A stretch of DNA of 64,000 bases from Vibrio quintilis (lineage in GTDB: Bacteria > Pseudomonadota > Gammaproteobacteria > Enterobacterales > Vibrionaceae): assembly GCF_024529975.1 (NCBI RefSeq), contig NZ_AP024897.1, forward strand, positions 2,604,001 through 2,668,000. Direction: 5' to 3'. Positions 47,338-55,918 of the stretch are shown one piece after another. Position 1 is the first letter of the stretch, and each line of letters begins with the position of its first letter. The notes below the pieces were generated by a model. It did no database searches. It had not been told where the DNA came from and saw nothing but the letters and a program-made list of their open reading frames with translations. The translations under genes and the position numbers were made by a program.

Positions 47338-48954
47338 CTACTTCGATAAAAATTTTACTAACGCTTCAGGTGATAATGCTTCACCAACCAAATGTCCCTG
47401 AATGACAGAACATCCCAGTTTATCAAGTAAATCGACCTGTTCCTGGGTTTCCACCCATTCAGCAACAACAGTCATATGAAGCGTCCGGGCACTATCAATC
47501 ATAGACTGTAAAACCACATTGGTCGCTTCATGCTCACCGATAGACTGGACAAATCTGCCGTCAATCTTCAGAACATCAAATGGCATTTCATATAGATATT
47601 CATAGCCGGAATAACCCGTACCAAAATCATCCAGTGCACAAGAAATCCCCAACGACTTTAATCTTTTCAGTTCACTCTTCGCTTTGGAAAAGTTATCGAT
47701 GCAATCCTGCTCTGTAATTTCTACTGACAATTTTGAAATAATTTGTCTGTCCAGACTGGTACACTTTTCAAGCAGGTCGAAAAACTCACCATAAATCAGC
47801 ATACGTCCCGGAACATTGATACTGATATGCAGGTCTTCCAGCAATGCATTATTCTCTTTAATAAAGGTCACAACACACTGCAATATTTTTTCAGTAAGTA
47901 ATTCAATTATATTATATTTATCGAGAAGTGAGAAAAAATTAACCGGAGCAGACACTTGTCCGTTTTTATTTTGCCAGCGGGCTAAGGCCTCCATCCCTTC
48001 CAGACAATGCTGTCTGATATTCCACTGGGGCTGATAAAATGCCAGAAACTCTTCGTTCTGCAGCCCTTTCTGTATCGCAAATAACTGATAGATATCTGAG
48101 CTGACCGGATTTTCACAAATGATATGCAGCGACTCATTTCCTTCAAAAGGAAATGAGTGAGAATAAATATGTTCCGATAAATAATCCGTTGTAATTTCCC
48201 CCTGAGCGGGAAGCTCCATCAGGTGCACAGATGCACGATATTCAACCTGGCTGTCAAAAGTATGTCTTGACTGAATATGTTGATTTAACTGCTGAACCCG
48301 GTCATATAAATTCTTATCAACGGGTAACAAAAACAGATAGTTATTGCCCTGACGATACAAATCCTGTGTATCATCATCCTGATATAAATGCCGGGCAATA
48401 TCACACAGAAGGCGGTTTCCGGTCTGAAAACCGTAGTGTTCATTCACCCGTTTAACACCGGAAATATGAACTATCACCACAATCGGCAATTGCTGCATCT
48501 GCTGACGTAACTGCTCCACATAGAGATTGAGCCTCTGTAAGTTCTTCAGACCCGTCATACAATCCAGACCATGTCTGGTTTCGGCCTCTTTGAAACTATC
48601 CTCAATCGCCTCCAGCAGTTGCTGAATATCCCATGGCTTTTTAATAAAACGATAGAGTTGCCCTTCATTCAGCGCTTTTGATATACCGGATAAATCCGCC
48701 TGGCCGGACAAAATAATTGTCATGACGTAAGGATATTGTTTCCGGATATCTATCACCAGTTCAGCGCCATCCCGTCCCGGCATTTTATAATCAGAAATCA
48801 CCAGCTCAACCGGATTTTCTGCCAGAATCTGCAGTGCTTCTGCGGCTGAAGATGCACAGTGAATGACACCAACACGACCTTGAAGCTCACGTTTCAGAGC
48901 CTTTAAAACTTTTTGCTCATCGTCAACAAGCAGAATCTCTTTAAAACGCATCAT
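47338..48954 (-). CDS. response regulator with degenerate GGDEF and intact EAL domain
   Basis: c-di-GMP phosphodiesterase, about 538 residues. Receiver (VISDYKMPGRDG), a GGDEF-like domain whose signature reads RQGNN and is therefore inactive as a cyclase, and a C-terminal EAL domain. The metal and catalytic residues are present: GMEALARW, VEITEQ, ALDDFGTGYSG, DVLKIDGRFV, VVAEWVET and QGHLVG. The start (48954 or 48951, AGGTG just before) lies within the end of the upstream kinase gene, which it overlaps by 14 bases. Activity is presumably controlled by phosphorylation from the two kinases encoded upstream. Confidence 0.92.
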   Translation of the reverse strand: MMRFKEILLVDDEQKVLKALKRELQGRVGVIHCASSAAEALQILAENPVELVISDYKMPGRDGAELVIDIRKQYPYVMTIILSGQADLSGISKALNEGQLYRFIKKPWDIQQLLEAIEDSFKEAETRHGLDCMTGLKNLQRLNLYVEQLRQQMQQLPIVVIVHISGVKRVNEHYGFQTGNRLLCDIARHLYQDDDTQDLYRQGNNYLFLLPVDKNLYDRVQQLNQHIQSRHTFDSQVEYRASVHLMELPAQGEITTDYLSEHIYSHSFPFEGNESLHIICENPVSSDIYQLFAIQKGLQNEEFLAFYQPQWNIRQHCLEGMEALARWQNKNGQVSAPVNFFSLLDKYNIIELLTEKILQCVVTFIKENNALLEDLHISINVPGRMLIYGEFFDLLEKCTSLDRQIISKLSVEITEQDCIDNFSKAKSELKRLKSLGISCALDDFGTGYSGYEYLYEMPFDVLKIDGRFVQSIGEHEATNVVLQSMIDSARTLHMTVVAEWVETQEQVDLLDKLGCSVIQGHLVGEALSPEALVKFLSK

Positions 48955-50269
48955 TTTCACCTGTCACACAAGCCAGTCCCGGTAGTCGAATCAGCACTTT
49001 GGTACCTTGTTCAACAACGGACTCGATTGAGATTTGACCGTGATGCTCTTCAATGACTTCTTTCGCAACCGACAAGCCCAGACCTGCACCATCCCCAACC
49101 CTCTTGGTCGTAAAAAATGGTTCAAAAATACGCGTTAAATAATCTTCCGGAATCCCCTTTCCATTATCTTCAATGACAAGAAAAATGATCTTTTTGCCCG
49201 GATTTTGAACGGCTTTCTCAGAACGCAGGTGTAAAAAAATCCGTCCTTCATCATGAGTAATTGACTGGAGTGCATTCACAACAAGGTGAATAATTACCTG
49301 CTGGAGGCGCGCCGGATAACCAATGACGTAAAAAGGTTCATCCGGTGTCTGGTATTCAATATCGGCTTTCAGGCTGATTTCGCCCTGCACCATACTCAAT
49401 GCGGTACTGATGACATCTCTTAAATCAATCTGTCGCTGCGTTCCAACAGACTCATGCTCATAGACATTCAGGCTGGAGACAATACTTTGAATCCGCGTTA
49501 GCCCTTCATATGTTTCGGACAGAATCGCTTCGCTGTCTTCCAGTAAAAATGTCACGGAATCATCCAAAACCAGCCCCGATTGCCCGATAAATGTTCTCAA
49601 CTGGCTGAAATATGAATTCAGGGTATTGTAATTGCTCATAATAAAAGCCAGCGGATTGTTGATTTCATGGGCTACACCGGCAGCAAGCTGCCCCAAAGAC
49701 GCAAATTTTTCTCTTTGCTGAATATGCTCAGCCTGCTCAAAGTGAGTCTCAACAAAGGTCATATATTCCGAGACTGTGTGGATAATCTCACATGTATAAC
49801 AAAACTTTTGAAACCAGGGCTCCCGCTCAACATCTTCAGCAGCACTAATCACCATCAGAGTGTAATAACGGGTATTCATATTGGTCGAAAAAAGCAGACA
49901 TTGTGAGACTCCGGGAAATAAATCAGCATAACTGACTTTCCAGACCTCTGAAGACATCAGGTCGTTAATCGTGCAGCAGCGCTCAGCACTCAATACCGGG
50001 AAAAATCTTTCAGAGGCAACATCAGTGACTTGCGGTCTCGAACAAATTAAAGATAAACGGGATTCACTGTGTGCCGAAAACAGACAGAGCTGAATATCCG
50101 GAAAGGTATGGTGCATCATGTCCATAAATCGTTCGATGCAATTCAACCGGGAACCGGAAGCAAGCAGAATCTTCATCAGAGAGACTGCAAACTGCTGATC
50201 CGGGTGATGGTCACATTGATTTCCGGACAGAACATGCACCTGATGTGTCTTTAACTGTGAATCTGGCAT
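48941..50269 (-). CDS. soluble histidine kinase (N-terminal GAF-like domain)
   Basis: The product is 442 residues with no membrane segment. The first ~180 residues look like a GAF-type sensor with several Cys (C44, C57, C71, C97-98), followed by HisKA with the phosphorylated His in GVAHEINNPLAFIMSNYNTL and HATPase motifs VNALQSIT, IEDNGKGIPEDYL, GAGLGLSVAKEVIEEHHG. The absence of its own receiver and the adjacent response regulator genes point to phosphotransfer to those proteins. ATG 50269 has GAGG upstream. Confidence 0.88.
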   Translation of the reverse strand: MPDSQLKTHQVHVLSGNQCDHHPDQQFAVSLMKILLASGSRLNCIERFMDMMHHTFPDIQLCLFSAHSESRLSLICSRPQVTDVASERFFPVLSAERCCTINDLMSSEVWKVSYADLFPGVSQCLLFSTNMNTRYYTLMVISAAEDVEREPWFQKFCYTCEIIHTVSEYMTFVETHFEQAEHIQQREKFASLGQLAAGVAHEINNPLAFIMSNYNTLNSYFSQLRTFIGQSGLVLDDSVTFLLEDSEAILSETYEGLTRIQSIVSSLNVYEHESVGTQRQIDLRDVISTALSMVQGEISLKADIEYQTPDEPFYVIGYPARLQQVIIHLVVNALQSITHDEGRIFLHLRSEKAVQNPGKKIIFLVIEDNGKGIPEDYLTRIFEPFFTTKRVGDGAGLGLSVAKEVIEEHHGQISIESVVEQGTKVLIRLPGLACVTGENDAF

Positions 50270-50287
50270 GATTCAACCTCTGTATTC

Positions 50288-51607
50288 TTAACTCCCGGTT
50301 TGCTCTACAACTTCATCAACTGAGACATTTTTGTCAATCGGGAGACGAATAATAAACTCAGAGCCCTGTCCTTCAGTACTCTCAACCTTTATTTCTCCCT
50401 GATGGTTATTAATGATGCCATAGGAAACAGACAATCCAAGTCCGGTACCTGAACCAACGTCTTTCGTTGTAAAAAAAGGTTCAAATATCCGATCTTTTAT
50501 TGCTTCCGGAATGCCTGAACCCGTATCACGAACCCTGATTTCAACCTGATTGTCTTCGACTTCATATAACGAAATATAAATGGTACCTACACCTTCAATC
50601 GCCTGACTGGCGTTGACCAGGAGATTCAGTAAAACCTGATTAATTTGCATGGGCTGACAAAAAACATCCGGAATATCTCCGGAAAAATCTTTCTCAACAT
50701 TTATATTGTATTTAATCTCATTGTTGATGATCTTCAGTGTCGAGTCGATACAGTTTGCCAGGCAGGCGTAAGACCATTCTGAACCGTCTACATGGGAAAA
50801 CTCTTTCAGGTTTTTGATAATCGACATCACGCGTGAAGAACCTTCCAAAGACTCTACAATCAGTTCCGAAGTATCTTCCAGAATATAATCAATATGATAA
50901 TGAGATAACAGCTCGTTACATTGAGCAATTAATGCTTCATCTTCTGATTTCATAATCATCTGTTTCATCGATTCAATCACTGAAGCCAGACGGTTAAAAT
51001 AATCATTCAGAGTCTGAATATTCGACGTGATAAAACCAATAGGATTATTGATTTCATGCGCGATACCTGCGGAAAGCTGCCCGATTGATGCCATTTTTTC
51101 TGACTGAATCAGCTGTCCCTGCGCTTCTTCAAGTTTTTTGATTAATATACTTTGCTCACTATGTTCCTGTTCAAGCTGACGGGAAACGTCCTTCAGCTGA
51201 TTTTGCTGACTCGCCTGAATCGTCACGTCATAAACACACAGACAAACATGTTCAAGCGCACCATCTTCACTGTGGATGGGGATAACTTCAATATCCTGAA
51301 ACATTTTATCTTCTTCGCCGGAAACCGGCCGGGAGCTTTTGAAAGGCAAAACGTGTGGTTTTTGCTCCCAGGATGAAAAGCTGGAAGACTCAATCACAAG
51401 TGCAGTATCAATTTTACGTTTAATGTAACTGGCAGAATCAGGAAACAACGCCAGGATATTTTTTCCCTGCATTGTTTCCCCTTCAAAAAGTATACGCGAC
51501 TGAAAATAATCATTCGCTTTTACAATGATATAATCATTGCGTACGATGCATAATGCAAAGCTAAGCTGATCCAGTAAATCTGACAGTAATAAACGACCTT
51601 TGCCCAT
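50288..51607 (-). CDS. PAS-containing histidine kinase
   Basis: The product is 439 residues and soluble. A PAS-like sensor (about 10-125, ending VCLCVYDVTIQ) leads into a coiled coil (130-170), HisKA with GIAHEINNPIGFITSNIQTL, and a HATPase with LLVNASQAIEGVG, VRDTGSGIPEAIKDRIF and GTGLGLSVSYGIINNHQG. It is closely related to the next kinase in the same operon, suggesting an old duplication with different sensors. AGGA lies upstream of ATG 51607. Confidence 0.9.
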   Translation of the reverse strand: MGKGRLLLSDLLDQLSFALCIVRNDYIIVKANDYFQSRILFEGETMQGKNILALFPDSASYIKRKIDTALVIESSSFSSWEQKPHVLPFKSSRPVSGEEDKMFQDIEVIPIHSEDGALEHVCLCVYDVTIQASQQNQLKDVSRQLEQEHSEQSILIKKLEEAQGQLIQSEKMASIGQLSAGIAHEINNPIGFITSNIQTLNDYFNRLASVIESMKQMIMKSEDEALIAQCNELLSHYHIDYILEDTSELIVESLEGSSRVMSIIKNLKEFSHVDGSEWSYACLANCIDSTLKIINNEIKYNINVEKDFSGDIPDVFCQPMQINQVLLNLLVNASQAIEGVGTIYISLYEVEDNQVEIRVRDTGSGIPEAIKDRIFEPFFTTKDVGSGTGLGLSVSYGIINNHQGEIKVESTEGQGSEFIIRLPIDKNVSVDEVVEQTGS

Positions 51608-51615
51608 TGCAATTC

Positions 51616-52197
51616 CTACATTAACTTATCCAAACGTTTGAACACCTTGTCCAGCTCTTTGTCAGCAAAGCAGATAATTGTGTTGGCAGAAAATGAATCT
51701 TTTTCAATCAGAAACATGATTTCCATTACCAGAGACAGCTTCCAGTCCGAAACGGGCAATGCTTGCTTGGAAGGTTCAAACAAAACCGGCGGCTGAATTC
51801 TGGTTTTCACATCAATCTGCTGACACAATCCTTTCAGGCTCGCACCAGACAATATATTGGATATGTCCAGGATACTTTCTTCCAGCTCGATCATTCCTGA
51901 TTCATACCCTTTCGCCCGATTCAAATCATCAACAACCGTTTTACACCCCTGACGGCTGATAATGGTGATCAGTTCACCATCCATTTCCCCAAAGAACGAC
52001 TGTCGGGTATAAAAATAATCATCCTCCCGGGATTGAATCCGCTGGATATCTTCATCCGTTGCGATATGTACATTCGGTACAGAAATCGTGACATGCAGAT
52101 CAAGCAAACTGGCCAGCTTACTGGCCGCCTGCCCCATTGAAATATTCATAAATTCCTGCAGGGCATCTTTGTGATCATCAGTCAATACAGTACTCAT
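51616..52197 (-). CDS. CheC/CheX-like response-regulator phosphatase
   Basis: The product is 193 residues. The CheC catalytic pattern [DS]-x3-E-x2-N-x22-P is matched exactly by Asp11-Glu15-Asn18-Pro41. A second copy near residues 106-136 has Asp where Glu is expected (ESILDISN, with a Pro 23 residues after the Asn). The family removes phosphate from CheY-type receivers. It overlaps the CheY-like gene by four bases and is followed by two kinases, so it likely resets the local receivers. No flagellar or other chemotaxis genes are near, so a role in flagellar chemotaxis is not assumed. Confidence 0.82.
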   Translation of the reverse strand: MSTVLTDDHKDALQEFMNISMGQAASKLASLLDLHVTISVPNVHIATDEDIQRIQSREDDYFYTRQSFFGEMDGELITIISRQGCKTVVDDLNRAKGYESGMIELEESILDISNILSGASLKGLCQQIDVKTRIQPPVLFEPSKQALPVSDWKLSLVMEIMFLIEKDSFSANTIICFADKELDKVFKRLDKLM

Positions 52198-52559
52198 AAT
52201 AGTCCGACCTCATGTAATACTTCATGCAAATGGGAAGGATCCAGGGGCTTTTTGATAAAAGAAGCGGCACCCAGCTGTTTGACTCTCTTTTGCGAATAGG
52301 GCTGAATGTCCGCACTAATTACAATGACTATAGTTTTGGCATCAATATCATGCAAATACTCTAAAACCTCAAAACCATCCATTTCCGGCATGGTTAAATC
52401 TAAAAACAATACATCTGCCAATCCCTGAGAATAATTATCAATTGCTTCTTTTCCATTCTGTGCTTCATGCACTTCAATATCCCATTCTTCCGGGAGTGCC
52501 CGTATCACTGATTTTCGGGACATTCTCGAATCATCTGCGATAGTGACATTTACGGCCAT
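52194..52559 (-). CDS. CheY-like single-domain response regulator
   Basis: The product is 121 residues, receiver only. Acidic pocket in TIADDSRMSRK, phospho-Asp in VLFLDLTMPEMDG, Thr/Ser in VISAD, Lys in FIKKPLD. ATG 52559 is chosen, preceded by AAGGAG seven bases upstream; a TTG further out would overlap the HDOD gene. It probably shuttles phosphate or acts as sink or messenger in the operon's relay. Confidence 0.92.
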   Translation of the reverse strand: MAVNVTIADDSRMSRKSVIRALPEEWDIEVHEAQNGKEAIDNYSQGLADVLFLDLTMPEMDGFEVLEYLHDIDAKTIVIVISADIQPYSQKRVKQLGAASFIKKPLDPSHLHEVLHEVGLL

Positions 52560-52569
52560 ACCACTCTCC

Positions 52570-53739
52570 TTATTCTTCAAAAATATTAGACTGGGATTCT
52601 AATAGCTGGGGCATTAGCTCCATCAGCATGGCACTCACCTGTTCCGGTAACTCTAAAGAAAGCTGTTCAAACTGATCTTCCGACTCCAGTGGTTCTGTCA
52701 GTGTTGCCAGCGCAATTGCACTGCCAAGCCTTTCTACTTCCTTTTCACTGGTAAATAACACTTTATTCTGATTTAAAATCAGCTCACCGGTTTCGATTTC
52801 ATATCCCCACAGAATAAGCAGATATGCTGCGACAACATGATGATCTTCATAACTGTCCTGCAACCCCAGAAAATCTCTGACCTGCTCTTCAGAGGCGCCT
52901 TCTTCAATCACCAGTAATCGGCCGATCGCGGTCAGGATACTGGCAATAAAGACTTTATCCTGATCTCCCCGGCTGAATTTAAGATATTTAGCAAACATTC
53001 TGGCAATCGACGCAGTTTTCAGCGCCTTCTCAGAAATTCTTTTCTGCAGCGCGGGGGAGACTCTTTTGTAAGGAATATGGGTTAATAATGAAAGGGCAAT
53101 GGTTTCAAGCAGGGTGGCTCCAAGCCGGCCAATCGCTTCCGGCAGGGAATCCGTTACCCGGCGAAAACCAAAATATGAAGAGTTAGCAATCTGAAATACC
53201 CGGGCGATCAAAGCAGGCTCGTGGCTGATCACATTTGCCATCAAACGTAAATCACAATCAGGTGAAGCAATCACTCTTTGCAATTCACGAACCGCATTTG
53301 GCAAAACAGGCAACCCGGAAAGCAACCCCAGCTTTCTGCGACAGGCACCATTAAAAGGCATTTTGTGTAAACGTTCCGCACTGACAAACAGACGTTCGAA
53401 ATCATATTGTGTAAAGGGTTTCGGTAACACAAAGTGAGCAAAATCATGCGCTCTTTTGGGGATGTCTGCCGAAGTGTCGCCGGTCAGTAAAACCCGGACA
53501 GCCTCCGGGAAGGTCTTCTTTACCTCCCCCAGCAGCTCATCCCCTTTCTTCTTTGGCATCAAAAGATCAGAAATAAAAATTGCAGGTTCACCAAAACCTG
53601 ATTTTTCCCAGTATCCCATCCAGTTTAAAGGATCAGGGACCAGCAAGACTTTCCACTCCGGACGCAGACACCGGAACAACCGGCCTATCGCCTTGAGCAT
53701 AAATTCGTCATCATCAACACATATCACTTCCAGTTTCAT
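52570..53739 (-). CDS. response regulator with HDOD domain
   Basis: The product is 389 residues. Receiver domain (VICVDDDE; phospho-Asp in FISDLLMPKKKGDE; Lys in LPKPFT), then an HDOD domain from about 135 (LPVLPNAVRELQRVI, ISHEPALIARVFQIANSSYFGFRR, LPEAIGRLGATLLETIAL). HDOD proteins bind and regulate partners and are often linked to c-di-GMP or chemosensory systems; no enzymatic function is claimed. It is the second gene of the operon, 12 bases after the Hpt gene. Confidence 0.9.
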   Translation of the reverse strand: MKLEVICVDDDEFMLKAIGRLFRCLRPEWKVLLVPDPLNWMGYWEKSGFGEPAIFISDLLMPKKKGDELLGEVKKTFPEAVRVLLTGDTSADIPKRAHDFAHFVLPKPFTQYDFERLFVSAERLHKMPFNGACRRKLGLLSGLPVLPNAVRELQRVIASPDCDLRLMANVISHEPALIARVFQIANSSYFGFRRVTDSLPEAIGRLGATLLETIALSLLTHIPYKRVSPALQKRISEKALKTASIARMFAKYLKFSRGDQDKVFIASILTAIGRLLVIEEGASEEQVRDFLGLQDSYEDHHVVAAYLLILWGYEIETGELILNQNKVLFTSEKEVERLGSAIALATLTEPLESEDQFEQLSLELPEQVSAMLMELMPQLLESQSNIFEE

Positions 53740-53751
53740 AGCTGTTCCTTC

Positions 53752-54108
53752 TCAATGTGTTGCTGAGTTAAGATAGGATTCGATCTCTTCTTTCAGATGA
53801 TTACATTTCACCTCTATACCGGTCAGCCGGGACATATCATCACAAATATTCAGTTCAGCGGATTCAGTGTCTGTTTCGATTTGCTGAAAATCATCGGCTA
53901 AATCGTCGGCACCTATGAGCCGGGTTGACGATTTAATACGGTGAGAAAAAACCCGTACCTGTTCCAGATCTTTTTTCAGCCAACAGGTTCTTAAGTCTGT
54001 CAGAACATCAGAAACAGATGTTAAATAGCCTTTCAGGATTTCTTCGACATGCTCTTCGCCGACCATTTCAGCTACCCGCCCCGGCTTGAAATACTTTATT
54101 TCCACCAT
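53752..54108 (-). CDS. histidine phosphotransfer (Hpt) protein
   Basis: The product is 118 residues and all helical. The phospho-accepting His lies in VFSHRIKSSTRLIGA, the Hpt signature HxxKSS-like. It is the first gene of the eight-gene operon. Hpt proteins pass phosphate between receivers, so together with the four receivers and two kinases encoded downstream a branched relay is likely. No hybrid kinase is encoded in view, so the donor may be elsewhere. Confidence 0.87.
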   Translation of the reverse strand: MVEIKYFKPGRVAEMVGEEHVEEILKGYLTSVSDVLTDLRTCWLKKDLEQVRVFSHRIKSSTRLIGADDLADDFQQIETDTESAELNICDDMSRLTGIEVKCNHLKEEIESYLNSATH

Positions 54109-54304
54109 ATTTCACCCTCAACATGGACCCTGAAAAACAAAATCCACCGATAAACAATGCCTTGCCATCACACAATGATAAGTGTAGTTGATCTTCAGAA
54201 AGAGGGATGCCGAAAACGCTGCGTATCTTAACAAAAATGCGTATTGCTGCATCTGCAGCAAAGGGAAGAGGTATGCTGTCAATTAAGCAGAAACAAGATT
54301 TAAA

Positions 54305-54351
54305 TATACCCAAACAACCTGAAGATGCAGGGTTCAGGTTGCTTGGGTATA
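54305..54351. repeat. 47-bp palindromic repeat, second short copy
   Basis: Identical over 47 bases to the copy at 8980-9026, with the same single mismatch between arms. It lies in the 370-base spacer between the signalling operon promoter and the efflux operon terminator. Confidence 0.85.
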
Positions 54352-54355
54352 AAGC

Positions 54356-54385
54356 AAAAAAAAACCGCTCATCATGGATGAGCGG
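54356..54385 (-). terminator. terminator of the RND efflux operon
   Basis: Stem CCGCTCAT / ATGAGCGG (54365-54372, 54378-54385), followed on the minus strand by nine T (54356-54364). It lies about 95 bases after the outer-membrane factor stop. Confidence 0.85.
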
Positions 54386-54478
54386 CATTCAGTTCAGCGG
54401 GATAGACATAGTCCGGATTGATTCACTCCGGGTTTTAATTGATGAAAAACATCACAAAAAAATCAATCTCCTTTGACT

Positions 54479-55918
54479 TCATTCCGCAACCGGAAGTTCA
54501 GAGGAAACCTGAGTCGTTTTCTCCTGATCAGCGGCTCTCCAGCCGCCGCCAAGTGCTTTATACAAACTCACCCGGCTGACAAGCAGATTCAAATGCGCCG
54601 ATAGTTCACTTTCCCTTGCACTGAACAGCGATCGTTGTGCATCGAGTAAATCCATATAACTGTCATTTCCCTGCTCATACCGCATTTTTGCCAATTCATA
54701 ATAATCTTTATTGGCAGCCAGATTCGACTTTTGTGCATGCCATTCTTCCATGTAGTATTGCTGACCCAGCAATGCATCAGAAACCTCTTTAAACGCGGTT
54801 TCAATCGCCTCCTGATAAACAATCACAGATTTTTGCCTGGTGATTTTTGCAACATCCAGCGAAGCCTGATTGCTTCCCCAGTCAAAAACGGGCACGGAGA
54901 TACCAGGAACGAATTGCCACATCCCTGAGGCTGAGCCGAACAAATCTTCCAGAGAACTACTCATTGTGCCAGCATTGGCTGTCAAACTGATTCGCGGGAA
55001 AAATGCAGCTCTCGCAGCACCGATATTTGCGTTGGCAGCTTTCAATGAATGTTCTGCAGCAAGAATATCCGGCCGGGACAGAAGCAGCTCTGAAGAAGCC
55101 CCCACTTTCAGATCAGTCAACATTCGCCCGTCTTCCTGCGGCAAACGGGCATGGATATGCTGATTCACTGGCGCTCCGACCAGCTGCCTCAGAGTATTAT
55201 ATTGCTGTGCAACTGACAGCTTATACTTCGCCAGCGTTGCTTCAGCACTGTGCAGCGCTGTCTTACTCTGCGCCAACGTCAATGCACTACTGTATCCGGA
55301 ATCATAGCGCGTTTGTACCAGCGCCAGCGTTTCTTTGTAGGCTTTAACCGTCTCTTCTGTCAGATTCAGTAACTCCTGTTCCGCCAGCAGCCGGATATAG
55401 GCTGAAGCGACTTCTGAAACCAGAGAAATCACCGCACTTCTGCGATTTTCATCCTGAGCAAAATAAGACTCCAGTGCCGCGGACGACAAGTTTTTCACCC
55501 GGCCAAACAAGTCCAGCTCGTAGCTGGTCACACCAATGGTCGCTGAATACTGAGAACTATAAACAGTGCCGGTACCAGTCACCGCATCAGATGTTCTCTG
55601 ACGGGTTCCGGAGCCGGTTGCATCCAGTGACGGAAAACGGGCACTATCCTGAATACGATACTGTGCCTGCATCGATGCCACACTCAGCAAAGTTTGCTTC
55701 AAATCTTTATTATGCGTCAGAGCCGATTCAATCAGTGATTGCAGCTGTTGATCAGACATAAATGTCCGCCAGTCTGGTAATGCAGTCTCATTCGATGCCG
55801 TCTGTTCAATGCCATGCCAACCGTCCGAAGACGGAGACTCAGGGCGCTGATAGTCTGGCGCAAGACTACATCCACTTAGTCCTGCGACCATGAGCAGAGA
55901 TAATAATTTAACCCGCAT
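54479..55918 (-). CDS. RND efflux outer-membrane factor (NodT/OprM family lipoprotein)
   Basis: The product is 479 residues. Lipoprotein signal [17 protein letters not shown] (Cys17), then [10 protein letters not shown] and the two paired coiled-coil repeats of TolC-like channels ([72 protein letters not shown]), with [19 protein letters not shown] 55918 has AGGAGGT upstream and overlaps the pump stop by 11 bases. It forms the tripartite exporter with the pump and adaptor genes upstream. Confidence 0.94.
   Translation of the reverse strand: MRVKLLSLLMVAGLSGCSLAPDYQRPESPSSDGWHGIEQTASNETALPDWRTFMSDQQLQSLIESALTHNKDLKQTLLSVASMQAQYRIQDSARFPSLDATGSGTRQRTSDAVTGTGTVYSSQYSATIGVTSYELDLFGRVKNLSSAALESYFAQDENRRSAVISLVSEVASAYIRLLAEQELLNLTEETVKAYKETLALVQTRYDSGYSSALTLAQSKTALHSAEATLAKYKLSVAQQYNTLRQLVGAPVNQHIHARLPQEDGRMLTDLKVGASSELLLSRPDILAAEHSLKAANANIGAARAAFFPRISLTANAGTMSSSLEDLFGSASGMWQFVPGISVPVFDWGSNQASLDVAKITRQKSVIVYQEAIETAFKEVSDALLGQQYYMEEWHAQKSNLAANKDYYELAKMRYEQGNDSYMDLLDAQRSLFSARESELSAHLNLLVSRVSLYKALGGGWRAADQEKTTQVSSELPVAE

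Noticed and set aside
51616..52559. Flagellar chemotaxis locus because of CheY- and CheC-like genes
   Set aside because: No cheA, cheW, cheR, cheB, receptor or flagellar genes are present; the neighbours are soluble kinases and c-di-GMP proteins.
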